Shown here: positions 17,102 to 24,304 of the stretch, piece after piece | Layout of the letters: the number at the start of each line of letters is the position of its first letter | Numbering within the stretch: the stretch's first letter is position 1 | Assembly: GCA_963669315.1 (NCBI GenBank) | Contig: OY770021.1 | Span: forward strand, 3,162,001-3,226,000 | Origin: SZUA-547 sp963669315 | GTDB lineage: Bacteria; Pseudomonadota; Alphaproteobacteria; Rhodobacterales; Rhodobacteraceae | Reading direction: 5' to 3' | DNA: 64,000 nt | Position numbers and translations under genes: made by a program | The notes under the pieces: generated by a model | Database searches by the model: none | The model's input: only the letters and a program-made list of their open reading frames with translations | Told to the model about the DNA's origin: nothing

Positions 17102-17473
17102 ATGGCGAACCCGCCTGTCATCGATTTCTCCAGCGATATCATTCAGCGTAACGAGCGCCGACTCGCCGATCTGCCCGACAGAGTTGTGAACGGCGATCCG
17201 CATCACGTGACCGAGCTGCGGTTCGAAAGCGCAGATGGTTCAGTCATTGCCGGAACGTGGACAAGCACGCCAGGTAAATGGCGCGCGTTCTCTGCGCGCG
17301 ATGAGTTCTGTCAGATCCTGTCTGGGCATTGCCGGATGATTGACGAGGATGGGAACGCCAAGGATTTCAAGGCAGGCGACGCCTTCATGATCCCGAACGG
17401 ATTTAGCGGCTATTGGGAAGTGGTCGAGACCACGGTGAAGCATTTCGTGATCCGCCAATACGCGGAGGGATAA
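17102..17473 (+). CDS. Cupin-domain protein (DUF861/cupin_3 type)
   Basis: 123 residues from the ATG at 17102, ten bases after AAGGAG (17086-17091). It is a single cupin barrel with 'GTWTSTPGKWRAF', 'EFCQILSGHCRMIDEDGN' and 'FKAGDAFMIPNGFSGYWEVVE', the pattern of small EutQ/ureidoglycine-type cupins (cupin_3). The metal ligands are not all obvious. It follows the TauY candidate after 82 bases on the same strand and is probably co-transcribed. No function can be assigned; a role in amine or ammonium handling in the taurine branch would be a guess. Confidence 0.75.
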   Translation: MANPPVIDFSSDIIQRNERRLADLPDRVVNGDPHHVTELRFESADGSVIAGTWTSTPGKWRAFSARDEFCQILSGHCRMIDEDGNAKDFKAGDAFMIPNGFSGYWEVVETTVKHFVIRQYAEG

Positions 17474-17487
17474 ATGCGACCGTCCGC

Positions 17488-18231
17488 TCAGTCCGTTTGA
17501 TCTTTGGAAATCAAACTGGACAGGTCTGCGGCCGCTTTTTTGAGGCGACTCAGATGTTCATAGGCCTTGTCGAGGGGCAGGCGGATCGTCGGCGCGTGAA
17601 ACGACAGGGTCGAGGCGAGGCGCCCATGCTTCTCGACTACCGGCACCGCCAGCGCGATCATGCCCTCGATGAACTCCTCATCATCCTGAGCGTAGCCATC
17701 CTCACGGATTTTCTGGAGCTCCTTGAGCAAGGTGGCCTTGCTGGTGATGGTGTGTGGCGAGAGCTTCTCAAGTTTGGTGTTGCTCAACACTGTTTCCAGA
17801 CGGGCTTCGGACAGTGTGCTGAGATACAGCTTGCCGCTGGCCGTGCAGTGGAACGGCACGTGACTGCCGATGGGAAGCTGCACTCTTAGGGGCCAGGTCG
17901 TTTCCACTCGGTCGAGATAGATCATCGCGTCGCGGTCCGGAATCGTGAGATTGACCGTCTCTCCGACCGCTTCGGCGAGGCGGTTCATCACCGCCAGGCG
18001 CGCGGCGCGAATCCGCTGTGAGGAGATAACGCCGATCGCCATGGCCCGAAATTTTGGGCCTGGACCGAAGGCGCGGCCGTCATGCTCACGTTGCAGCAGG
18101 CCTTCTTCTTCGAGCTGGGCGAAGTGTCTGTATAATGTCTGTTTCGCCAACCCAAGACGTTGGTTGACTTGCACCGGCGTCACAGGGACGCCGGCGCTAG
18201 CAACTTCTTCGAGGATGTGAAGCAGTCTCAT
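17488..18231 (-). CDS. iseR: IclR-family regulator, probable isethionate regulator IseR
   Basis: 247 residues: winged helix-turn-helix (about residues 1-60, 'TPVQVNQRLGLAKQTLYRHFAQLEEEGLL') and IclR effector domain (about 75-240) with 'HCTASGKLYLSTLSEARLE' and 'GYAQDDEEFIEGMIALAVPV'. It lies 51 bases downstream of the TRAP dctM gene on the same strand, next to a divergent GMC dehydrogenase. The set IclR regulator, TRAP transporter and GMC dehydrogenase matches the iseR-iseKLM-iseJ clusters described for isethionate users. The pseudo-palindromes at 21693 and 21749 are candidate binding sites. Confidence 0.78.
   Translation of the reverse strand: MRLLHILEEVASAGVPVTPVQVNQRLGLAKQTLYRHFAQLEEEGLLQREHDGRAFGPGPKFRAMAIGVISSQRIRAARLAVMNRLAEAVGETVNLTIPDRDAMIYLDRVETTWPLRVQLPIGSHVPFHCTASGKLYLSTLSEARLETVLSNTKLEKLSPHTITSKATLLKELQKIREDGYAQDDEEFIEGMIALAVPVVEKHGRLASTLSFHAPTIRLPLDKAYEHLSRLKKAAADLSSLISKDQTD
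17491..17521. terminator. Possible terminator hairpin between convergent cupin and IclR genes
   Basis: GTCC-GTTTGAT (17491-17501), loop CTTTGGAA, ATCAAAC-T-GGAC (17510-17521): an 11-base-pair stem with one bulged T. It starts 18 bases after the cupin stop and overlaps the last codons of the convergent IclR gene. No T run follows, so efficient termination is uncertain. Confidence 0.4.
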
Positions 18232-18282
18232 AATAAGGGTCGCTTATCCTCTCTGTCAGGCGCTCAATTGGCCTGCGCTACG

Positions 18283-19647
18283 TCAGCCCCCTGGCTCAGG
18301 CAACAGCATCAGGGACAACTCGGGAACCGCGGCTGTTACCAGCCAGACCGAGATCAATGCAACCAGATAGGGTACGACATATTTCAGCAGTCGGATGTAC
18401 GGCACCCCCGTCACGCCACTCGCCACATAGAGGTTCAGACCATATGGCGGAGTGATGAAGCCGATCGCGCTGCCGACCAGGAAGATCACCGCAAAGTGGA
18501 TCGGATCGACGCCGATATTGGCTGCGATGGGCGCCAGGATCGGGGCCAGGATGATCGTGACCGGAAGGCTTTCCAGCACCATGCCGGAGAAGAAGACGAT
18601 AAGCATCGCAGTGGCCAGAACCGCCCAATATCCGCCCATGCCGGTTACGAAAGCTTCGATGGTGTCGCCCGCGCCGAGCAGAGAAAGGATCTGCTGCATG
18701 ACGACCGAGACCGCGATCAGCGGCGCGAGAATGCCGGTGATCTGGGCTGACCGAACAACGATGCCCGGAATGTCGATGACGCTAAATCCCTCAACCAGCA
18801 GCATGTCGCCGTAGTTTTTGTCGTCGACCTCTTTGTCCTTATCCAAATTGAAGATCCGATAGAGCGGCAGACAGATCAGGCCAACGATGACGCAGAAACC
18901 AACAGTGACGGCCGCCGCTTCGGTCGGAGAGAACTTACCTGTGTAAATGCCCCACAGCACAAGACCGATGGCGAAGAAGCCAAGCCATGCGCCAAAGGCG
19001 GTTTTCAGAACGCGGTTGAGGTTCAACTGGATCAGGTGACCCCAGCCGTTGATCTGACACACGATCCAGCAGGCCAGCTGCATTCCGATCACCATCAGCG
19101 CGCCCGGAATGATCCCCGCCACGAACAGATCAGAGATTGGCAGGTTCATCAGGAAGCCATAGACGATGAAGATGATCGACGGCGGAATGATGATGCCGAC
19201 CGTGCCGCCGGACGCAGCCGTGGCGGCTGCGAAGCGCTCGTCATAGCCGCCATCGACCATTTCGGGATGCATCATCGCGCCGATCGTCGCCGTCGTGGCT
19301 GAGTTGGAGCCGGAGATCGCGGCGAACAGGCCGCAGGCGCCAAGGCTCGCCATCGCCAGACCGCCGCGCACCCAGCCGAAACAGGAATAGGCGAAGTCGG
19401 TTAATCGTTTCGCGATGCCGGAGGCGTTGATCAAGTCGCCGGTCAGGATGAACAACGGCATGGCGAGAAGCGCGAAGCCGTCGGTGAACACGTCAGAAAG
19501 CGCTGCGCCGATATTGTCGAGCGTCAGACCCAGCACAAAGCTGCAGCCGATCACCCAGAAGCCGATCACAAGAAAGATCGGCACGCCGAACATGAACAGC
19601 GCGGTCACGCCAAGCGAGATTATGGTTACCCAGTTTCCGTCAGACAT
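18283..19647 (-). CDS. iseM: TRAP transporter large membrane subunit (DctM type), probable IseM
   Basis: 454 residues, polytopic, with 'LLAMPLFILTGDLINASGIAKRL', 'CGLFAAISGSNSATTATIGAMMHPEM', 'TVGIIIPPSIIFIVYGF' and 'AIGFITPPYGLNLYVASGVTGVPYIRLLKY'. It has an enlarged charged cytoplasmic loop ('NLDKDKEVDDKNYGDMLL'). It is transcribed with dctQ (12-base gap) and dctP upstream. The isethionate assignment comes from the neighbouring IclR and IseJ-type genes. Confidence 0.77.
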   Translation of the reverse strand: MSDGNWVTIISLGVTALFMFGVPIFLVIGFWVIGCSFVLGLTLDNIGAALSDVFTDGFALLAMPLFILTGDLINASGIAKRLTDFAYSCFGWVRGGLAMASLGACGLFAAISGSNSATTATIGAMMHPEMVDGGYDERFAAATAASGGTVGIIIPPSIIFIVYGFLMNLPISDLFVAGIIPGALMVIGMQLACWIVCQINGWGHLIQLNLNRVLKTAFGAWLGFFAIGLVLWGIYTGKFSPTEAAAVTVGFCVIVGLICLPLYRIFNLDKDKEVDDKNYGDMLLVEGFSVIDIPGIVVRSAQITGILAPLIAVSVVMQQILSLLGAGDTIEAFVTGMGGYWAVLATAMLIVFFSGMVLESLPVTIILAPILAPIAANIGVDPIHFAVIFLVGSAIGFITPPYGLNLYVASGVTGVPYIRLLKYVVPYLVALISVWLVTAAVPELSLMLLPEPGG

Positions 19648-19659
19648 AATTTTTTCCCC

Positions 19660-20331
19660 TCACTCGCCGCCCATGCCGCCTTGAAGAATCATCGGCTGAT
19701 CCGGATCGCGATAGCGCCGGAAGTCGTCGACCAGATTCTCGATAACGCGACCGCTGAGCACGACCCAACTAAGTGGGACGGCGGCGTAAAACCACCACTG
19801 CATGACGTTGTCTGTGCCTAGGAGGATTTGGAAGTTCGAGGCTGAGTTGGCGGATACTTTAGCTGTCGTCACAATGACGATGATCGCAAAAGTCACCCAC
19901 AGTACGGCGTCCAGAATAAGGCACGCCAACTGTGCCGTACGGGGCAGGTTGATGCGGATCTCGGTGAACCTGAGATGCGCCCGAAGCCGTGTGTTATAGG
20001 CGCACCCGAACCAGGTCATGATCAGAAAAAGATAAGGCGGCAGGGTCGTGGACCATGGGGCCTGCACCTGGAAAACGAACCTTCGGATCACCTCGACGAA
20101 GATGATTCCTGCGATCGTCATGTAGCTGACGACAAGCACGGTTTTCTCGAAGTAGAGATCAAGAATGCGCACAGAACTGAGGATGAGCATAACCAACATA
20201 CCTCCGCCTATCGCGACGATGGTCCCCAGGACATACGCAGAGGGGTCGTTCAATGCTTCTGAAAGCATGAATGCATCCCCCGAGAACAGGGCGCTGACTA
20301 TCGCCCCCAACCCATCAATAACAGCTGGCAT
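19660..20331 (-). CDS. iseL: TRAP transporter small membrane subunit (DctQ type), probable IseL
   Basis: 223 residues from the ATG at 20331, with AGGAAA upstream on the minus strand; a start 17 codons earlier is possible. It is longer than usual for DctQ. An N-terminal extension with an extra hydrophobic helix (about residues 32-52, 'YVLGTIVAIGGGMLVMLILSS') precedes the four standard segments, which include 'VQAPWSTTLPPYLFLIMTWFGCAYNTRLRAHLRFTEI'-type sequence at the second segment. It works with the DctM protein encoded next. Confidence 0.75.
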   Translation of the reverse strand: MPAVIDGLGAIVSALFSGDAFMLSEALNDPSAYVLGTIVAIGGGMLVMLILSSVRILDLYFEKTVLVVSYMTIAGIIFVEVIRRFVFQVQAPWSTTLPPYLFLIMTWFGCAYNTRLRAHLRFTEIRINLPRTAQLACLILDAVLWVTFAIIVIVTTAKVSANSASNFQILLGTDNVMQWWFYAAVPLSWVVLSGRVIENLVDDFRRYRDPDQPMILQGGMGGE

Positions 20332-20387
20332 TGCGTTTCCTCTCCAGGCGAGCCGTTTGTCAGCTCGCTCATTATTCAGCAATAAAA

Positions 20388-20417
20388 TTGACGCCCCGCC
20401 GAGGAGCGGAGCGTCAA
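20388..20417 (-). terminator. Intercistronic hairpin after iseK
   Basis: TTGACGC-C-CCGC (20388-20399), loop CGAGGA, GCGG-A-GCGTCAA (20406-20417): a 12-base stem with one mismatch. It lies between the binding-protein gene (stop at 20433) and the dctQ gene (start at 20331) on the minus strand. Same arrangement as in the other TRAP operons. Confidence 0.68.
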
Positions 20418-20432
20418 AGTCGCGTTATGGGA

Positions 20433-21665
20433 TTAGCCTTTCCACCAACGCCGTGGTTCGACGTTTTCAGGCAGCATGTCGGCCGGCACTTCGCGCGCGA
20501 CCCGATGCAGCTCGGTGTAGGTGTCGAGGCCGCCGGCCCAGTTGTTGATGCGCTCGCGCCATTGCTCCCAAGGTCCTGGCTGGAACTCGGGTGAGCACAT
20601 CTCTTCGGCCTTCTTGATCTCCGCGTCCGACAGGAACGCCATGCGCACGTCGTTCTCGGCGAAGATCGTGCCCGGCATCTGCGGATCCGAGGCGCCGACG
20701 GTCTTGACCAGAGCGGCCTCGTTCGCCGCCTGCACATGCACCTGCGCCGTGTAAGCGGACTCCATGACCGCGTCCTGCAGGTCGCCGCCAAGGCTGTCGA
20801 AGACTTTCGACGACATGGCGGTGTGCTCGGTGCCGCAGAAGAACCGCAAGTCGACCGACTGCGAGACCACCGGCGACATGTTGGCGTAAGCCACGGCGGA
20901 CGCCCAGGTCTCTGCGCCGTCGATCAGGCCCTGCTTCAGACCGTCGAGAGTCTCCTCCCAGGCGACCGGAACCGGGTTCAGGTTCAGCAGATCCATAGCG
21001 ATACGGCCAAGCTGCGTGCCCGTGACGCGGTTCTTGGTGCCGGCGAGCTCTTCGACGCTGGTGATCAGCGGGGCGTCTTTGTACTTCAGGCCCAGCTGGA
21101 TGCCGCGCAGTTCAGCGTGGCTGAACAGGAACTTCAGGCCGTGACGCTTTTCAAAAGGCTCACGAAGGATCGCGTTACTTTCCGGGCTGTACAGGAAGTG
21201 GTACTGCGACGCGCGGCCTGGGAAGACGTAGGCGTAGTCGAGCACGTTCAGATAGGGCGCGCCACCGGCCGAGTTCTGTGTGGACGCCGCGTAGAGATCG
21301 ACGATGCCCTGCTGCGTTTTCTTGACGCAGTTCAGCTGTCCGCAGATCGCGTTGTCGCCGATGAACTCGATTCGAATCTCGCCGTCGGTGCGCTCTTCGA
21401 GATCCTGAGCGAAGAACAGCGTGCCTGCTCGTTCGATCAGAAGGTTGCGTTCGTTGAAGCCTGAAGCACCGAATTTCAGCGTGTGCTTTGCTTCTTTGCT
21501 GAATCGTTTTTCGTAAGTAGATTCAGCGGCTTTCGCTAGGCTAGACAGCGATGCCGCGCCGCCAATGCCGCCAGCGGCCAGTAGTGTCGATGACAGACCA
21601 TAGCGGCCCGCCACGCGGAACAGATCCCGCCGAGAAATATTTCTCAGGGATTCACTTACCTTCAT
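20433..21665 (-). CDS. iseK: TRAP transporter substrate-binding protein (DctP type), probable IseK
   Basis: 410 residues from the ATG at 21665, preceded on the minus strand by GGAGGA. A twin-arginine signal ('ISRRDLFRVAGRYGLSSTLL', residues 9-28) indicates Tat export, as in HpsK. The mature domain is a long DctP type with 'YVFPGRASQYHFLYSPES', 'GTKNRVTGTQLGRIAMDLLNLNPVPVAWEE' split over the ligand region, and 'SQSVDLRFFCGTEH'. It is the first gene of the minus-strand operon and is divergent from the GMC dehydrogenase. Isethionate is the inferred ligand. Confidence 0.76.
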   Translation of the reverse strand: MKVSESLRNISRRDLFRVAGRYGLSSTLLAAGGIGGAASLSSLAKAAESTYEKRFSKEAKHTLKFGASGFNERNLLIERAGTLFFAQDLEERTDGEIRIEFIGDNAICGQLNCVKKTQQGIVDLYAASTQNSAGGAPYLNVLDYAYVFPGRASQYHFLYSPESNAILREPFEKRHGLKFLFSHAELRGIQLGLKYKDAPLITSVEELAGTKNRVTGTQLGRIAMDLLNLNPVPVAWEETLDGLKQGLIDGAETWASAVAYANMSPVVSQSVDLRFFCGTEHTAMSSKVFDSLGGDLQDAVMESAYTAQVHVQAANEAALVKTVGASDPQMPGTIFAENDVRMAFLSDAEIKKAEEMCSPEFQPGPWEQWRERINNWAGGLDTYTELHRVAREVPADMLPENVEPRRWWKG

Positions 21666-21692
21666 GGGTTCCTCCGGATTTGTCCATTTTTT

Positions 21693-21763
21693 GGGACTTG
21701 CAGTGCCGAAGACTTGCACAAAACACTCAAACCGGCAACAAATATATTGAGACTTGAAGTCCC
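21693..21763. promoter_or_regulatory. Paired pseudo-palindromes in the iseK-iseJ divergent promoter region
   Basis: Site A at 21693-21707 (GGGACTTGCAGTGCC) and site B at 21749-21763 (GAGACTTGAAGTCCC) share GACTT-G-(A/C)AGT and read as imperfect 15-base palindromes centred on the middle base; a half site GACTTGCAC is at 21711-21719. They lie between the divergent iseK and iseJ starts. Size and symmetry suit IclR-family binding, so the nearby IseR-type regulator is the likely binder. This is inference. Confidence 0.6.
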
Positions 21764-21826
21764 AATATTCGTACCCTATACCAAGTCGGTAAATCAAAAG
21801 AATCACGGCTGTTTGGGAGGGTGCGG

Positions 21827-23443
21827 ATGTCAGAGATTGTAGCTGACTATATCGTGGTTGGCGCGGGCTCCGCCGGATGCGTCGTCGCCAATCGCCTAAG
21901 CGCTGATCCCCATACTAAGGTCGTGTTGCTTGAGGCTGGCGGGCGCGACTGGAATCCGTGGATTCACATTCCCGTCGGTTATTTCAAGACGCTTCACAAC
22001 CCAAGCACCGACTGGAGCTACAAGTCTCAGCCGGATCCAGGGCTGAACGGCCGTTCGCTGGATTGGCCGAGGGGCAAGGGGCTTGGCGGCTCAAGCTCCA
22101 TCAACGGTCTGCTCTATGTTCGCGGGCAGAAAGAGGACTACGATCTTTGGGCCCAGCTGGGGAACAAGGGGTGGAGCTTTGACGACGTCCTGCCGCTTTT
22201 CAAGCGGTCGGAGCGCCACGAGAATGGCGGCGATGAGCTTCATGGCGGCGATGGTGAGCTTCGGGTCTCCACAATCCGCGCGAAGAGCAAGATTTCCGAT
22301 GCGTTCATCGCGGCGGCCGAGGAGATGGGCGTCCCCTACACCGACGACTATAATGGGGCGGAGCAGGAAGGCGTCGGGTACTATCATCAGACCGCGCATA
22401 AAGGTTTGCGCTGTTCCAGCGCCAAGGCGTTTCTGAAGCCTGCGCGGTCGCGGCAAAACCTGGAAATCATCACCCACGCCCACACCCAGTCGCTGATCTT
22501 CGCCGATGATGGGTCCAAGCGGGTCGTCGGCGTGAAATCCCTTGAGAAAGGCAAGCCGCAGACCGTCATGCTGCGCGAGGGCGGAGAGGTTATCCTGTCC
22601 GCTGGCGCGATCGGTTCGCCGCAAATCCTTGAACTCTCCGGCATCGGTCAGGGAGACGTGCTGAAGAACGCAGGCGTCGAGGTGAAGCACGAACTTCGCG
22701 GTGTCGGCGAATGCCTGCAGGATCACTTGCAGATCCGGCTGGTCTATGAAGTCAACGTCCAGACCCTGAACGATGCGATCAATGGGTTCATTCCGCGGAT
22801 GGGCATCGGCCTGCAATACGCGCTGTTCCGCAAGGGGCCGATGAGCCTGGGCGCCAGTCAGGTCGCGATTTTCGCAAAGTCTATGGAGGGGCTTGAGACG
22901 CCGGACATCCAGTTCCACTTCCAGCCGCTGAGCGCGGACAAGCCGGGCATTGTGATGCACCCGTTCTCTGGCATCACCTCGTCGGTCTGTCAGTTGCGGC
23001 CGGAGAGCCGCGGGCACATCCACATCACGTCGCCGGACTCGCAGGTCTATCCGGACATCGTGCCGAATTACCTGTCGGCGACTGCGGATCAGCTGTGCGC
23101 GATCCGTGCTGTGAAGTTCGCCAGGGCAATGACGAAGACGAAAGCGCTGGGGCCGTTCATCGTGCGAGAGCATGTGCCCGATACCAATCCGCAGACGGAT
23201 GAGGAGGTTCTGGACGCGGCCCGCAATTGCGCGCAGACGATCTATCACCCGACCAGCACCTGCAAGATGGGGAGTGACCCGGATGCGGTCGTCGATGACC
23301 GGCTTCGGGTTCATGGCGTCGAAGGCGTCAGGGTCGCCGACGCCTCCATCATGCCGACGCTTGTCAGCGGCAACACCAACGCGCCGGCGATCATGATCGG
23401 CGAAAAGTGCAGCGACATGGTTTTAGAAGACGCCCGCCGCTAG
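21827..23443 (+). CDS. iseJ: GMC-family flavoprotein dehydrogenase, probable isethionate dehydrogenase IseJ
   Basis: 538 residues from the ATG at 21827, six bases after GGGAGG (21815-21820). FAD motif 'IVVGAGSAGCVVANRLS' (about residues 9-25), GMC signature 'WPRGKGLGGSSSINGLLYVRG', second signature 'GAIGSPQILELSGIGQ', and the C-terminal active-site region 'IYHPTSTCKMGSD' and 'VSGNTNAPAIMIGEK'. The family resemblance is to choline/alcohol dehydrogenases. In the ise clusters IseJ oxidises isethionate to sulfoacetaldehyde with cytochrome c. The divergent TRAP operon and IclR gene support that role. Choline dehydrogenase is the alternative, but no betaine genes are near. Confidence 0.78.
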   Translation: MSEIVADYIVVGAGSAGCVVANRLSADPHTKVVLLEAGGRDWNPWIHIPVGYFKTLHNPSTDWSYKSQPDPGLNGRSLDWPRGKGLGGSSSINGLLYVRGQKEDYDLWAQLGNKGWSFDDVLPLFKRSERHENGGDELHGGDGELRVSTIRAKSKISDAFIAAAEEMGVPYTDDYNGAEQEGVGYYHQTAHKGLRCSSAKAFLKPARSRQNLEIITHAHTQSLIFADDGSKRVVGVKSLEKGKPQTVMLREGGEVILSAGAIGSPQILELSGIGQGDVLKNAGVEVKHELRGVGECLQDHLQIRLVYEVNVQTLNDAINGFIPRMGIGLQYALFRKGPMSLGASQVAIFAKSMEGLETPDIQFHFQPLSADKPGIVMHPFSGITSSVCQLRPESRGHIHITSPDSQVYPDIVPNYLSATADQLCAIRAVKFARAMTKTKALGPFIVREHVPDTNPQTDEEVLDAARNCAQTIYHPTSTCKMGSDPDAVVDDRLRVHGVEGVRVADASIMPTLVSGNTNAPAIMIGEKCSDMVLEDARR

Positions 23444-23519
23444 AGCGTGCGCAAAGAAAAGAGATGACTGGCACAACGGAAAACCGACGCTTCCATATGT
23501 TTCATTCAGGGAGGGAGAG

Positions 23520-23957
23520 ATGAAAATCGGGAAGTATCTTGAACTACATGCTCAAAAAGTCGTGACGTGCGCGCCGCAAGAGCGGCTGGCGGATGTTGCT
23601 AAGCGCCTGACGGAAAACGGTCTTTGCGGAGCACCGGTATGCGACGAGGAAGGCCGCATGGTCGGGATCATCTCGGATCGCGACATAGTGCGCGCGCTTG
23701 GCGAAAAGCTGGGCGACGCCGCGACACTCCAAGTAAGCGACGTGATGACGGATAGCGTGATGAGTTGCTCGCCTGACCAGGAGATGGTCGAAGTGCGCAA
23801 GATCATGCGCGATCGGGGTTTTCGCAATGTGCCCATCGTCGAGGGCGATTCTGTTGTGGGTGTCATTGGCGTGCGCGACGCCCTCAGAACTCGGATCGAT
23901 CAAAAAGAGCTGGAGATCAACGTCCTGAAAGACACGGTGATCGCCGCTCGGGCGTGA
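23520..23957 (+). CDS. Two-CBS-domain protein
   Basis: 145 residues made almost wholly of a CBS pair: the first repeat at about residues 12-62 ('CAPQERLADVAKRLTENGLCGAPVCDEEGRMVGIISDRDIV' in outline) and the second at about 78-125 ('MSCSPDQEMVEVRKIMRDRGFRNVPIVEG' in outline), with a short helical tail. GGGAGGGAG stands before the ATG. CBS pairs bind adenylates such as AMP, ATP or SAM and regulate partners. It lies between iseJ and xsc on the same strand, 76 bases after iseJ. The partner is unknown; regulation of sulfoacetaldehyde metabolism would be a guess. Confidence 0.8.
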   Translation: MKIGKYLELHAQKVVTCAPQERLADVAKRLTENGLCGAPVCDEEGRMVGIISDRDIVRALGEKLGDAATLQVSDVMTDSVMSCSPDQEMVEVRKIMRDRGFRNVPIVEGDSVVGVIGVRDALRTRIDQKELEINVLKDTVIAARA

Positions 23958-24304
23958 ACCCATTCGATTGAAGAATTGGGGCGCCTACGGGCAGTAAGAG
24001 TCCGGTTATCTTGTAACGCTTTGTAATACATGGAGTTTTTTGCGATCCTGTCTGCGCCTGATGTGTTCGCAAATTGATTTTCGACGACTAGCGTCAGCAG
24101 GGCGCAGTGGAGGGGAGAAGAATATGCGATCACAGCTCAATCTATGTCTCGAGCTATTCGAGTTTGATCGCGTCGCTGCGGTGATTTTGTCGCCGATATG
24201 CGGCGGCTCCCATCATCTTTCGCCCGGATTGATACGCTGACATTCACCTGCCGCGACAGCGGCGTCCGAACCAACCTAACAACGACCAAATCGAGGACTG
24301 CACC
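23958..24304. other. Non-coding gap upstream of xsc
   Basis: 347 bases. The short open frames here lack ribosome-binding sites and family resemblance. The stretch 23995-24060 is relatively AT-rich and may hold the xsc promoter, but I cannot place -35/-10 boxes. GAGGA (24292-24296) serves the xsc start. No repeat or clear palindrome was seen. Confidence 0.4.

Noticed and set aside
21827..23443. Choline dehydrogenase BetA
   Set aside because: GMC family resemblance only; no betaine aldehyde dehydrogenase or BetI nearby, while the TRAP set and IclR gene match an isethionate cluster.
24040..24240. 66-codon open frame in the xsc upstream gap
   Set aside because: No ribosome-binding site and no domain; likely chance.
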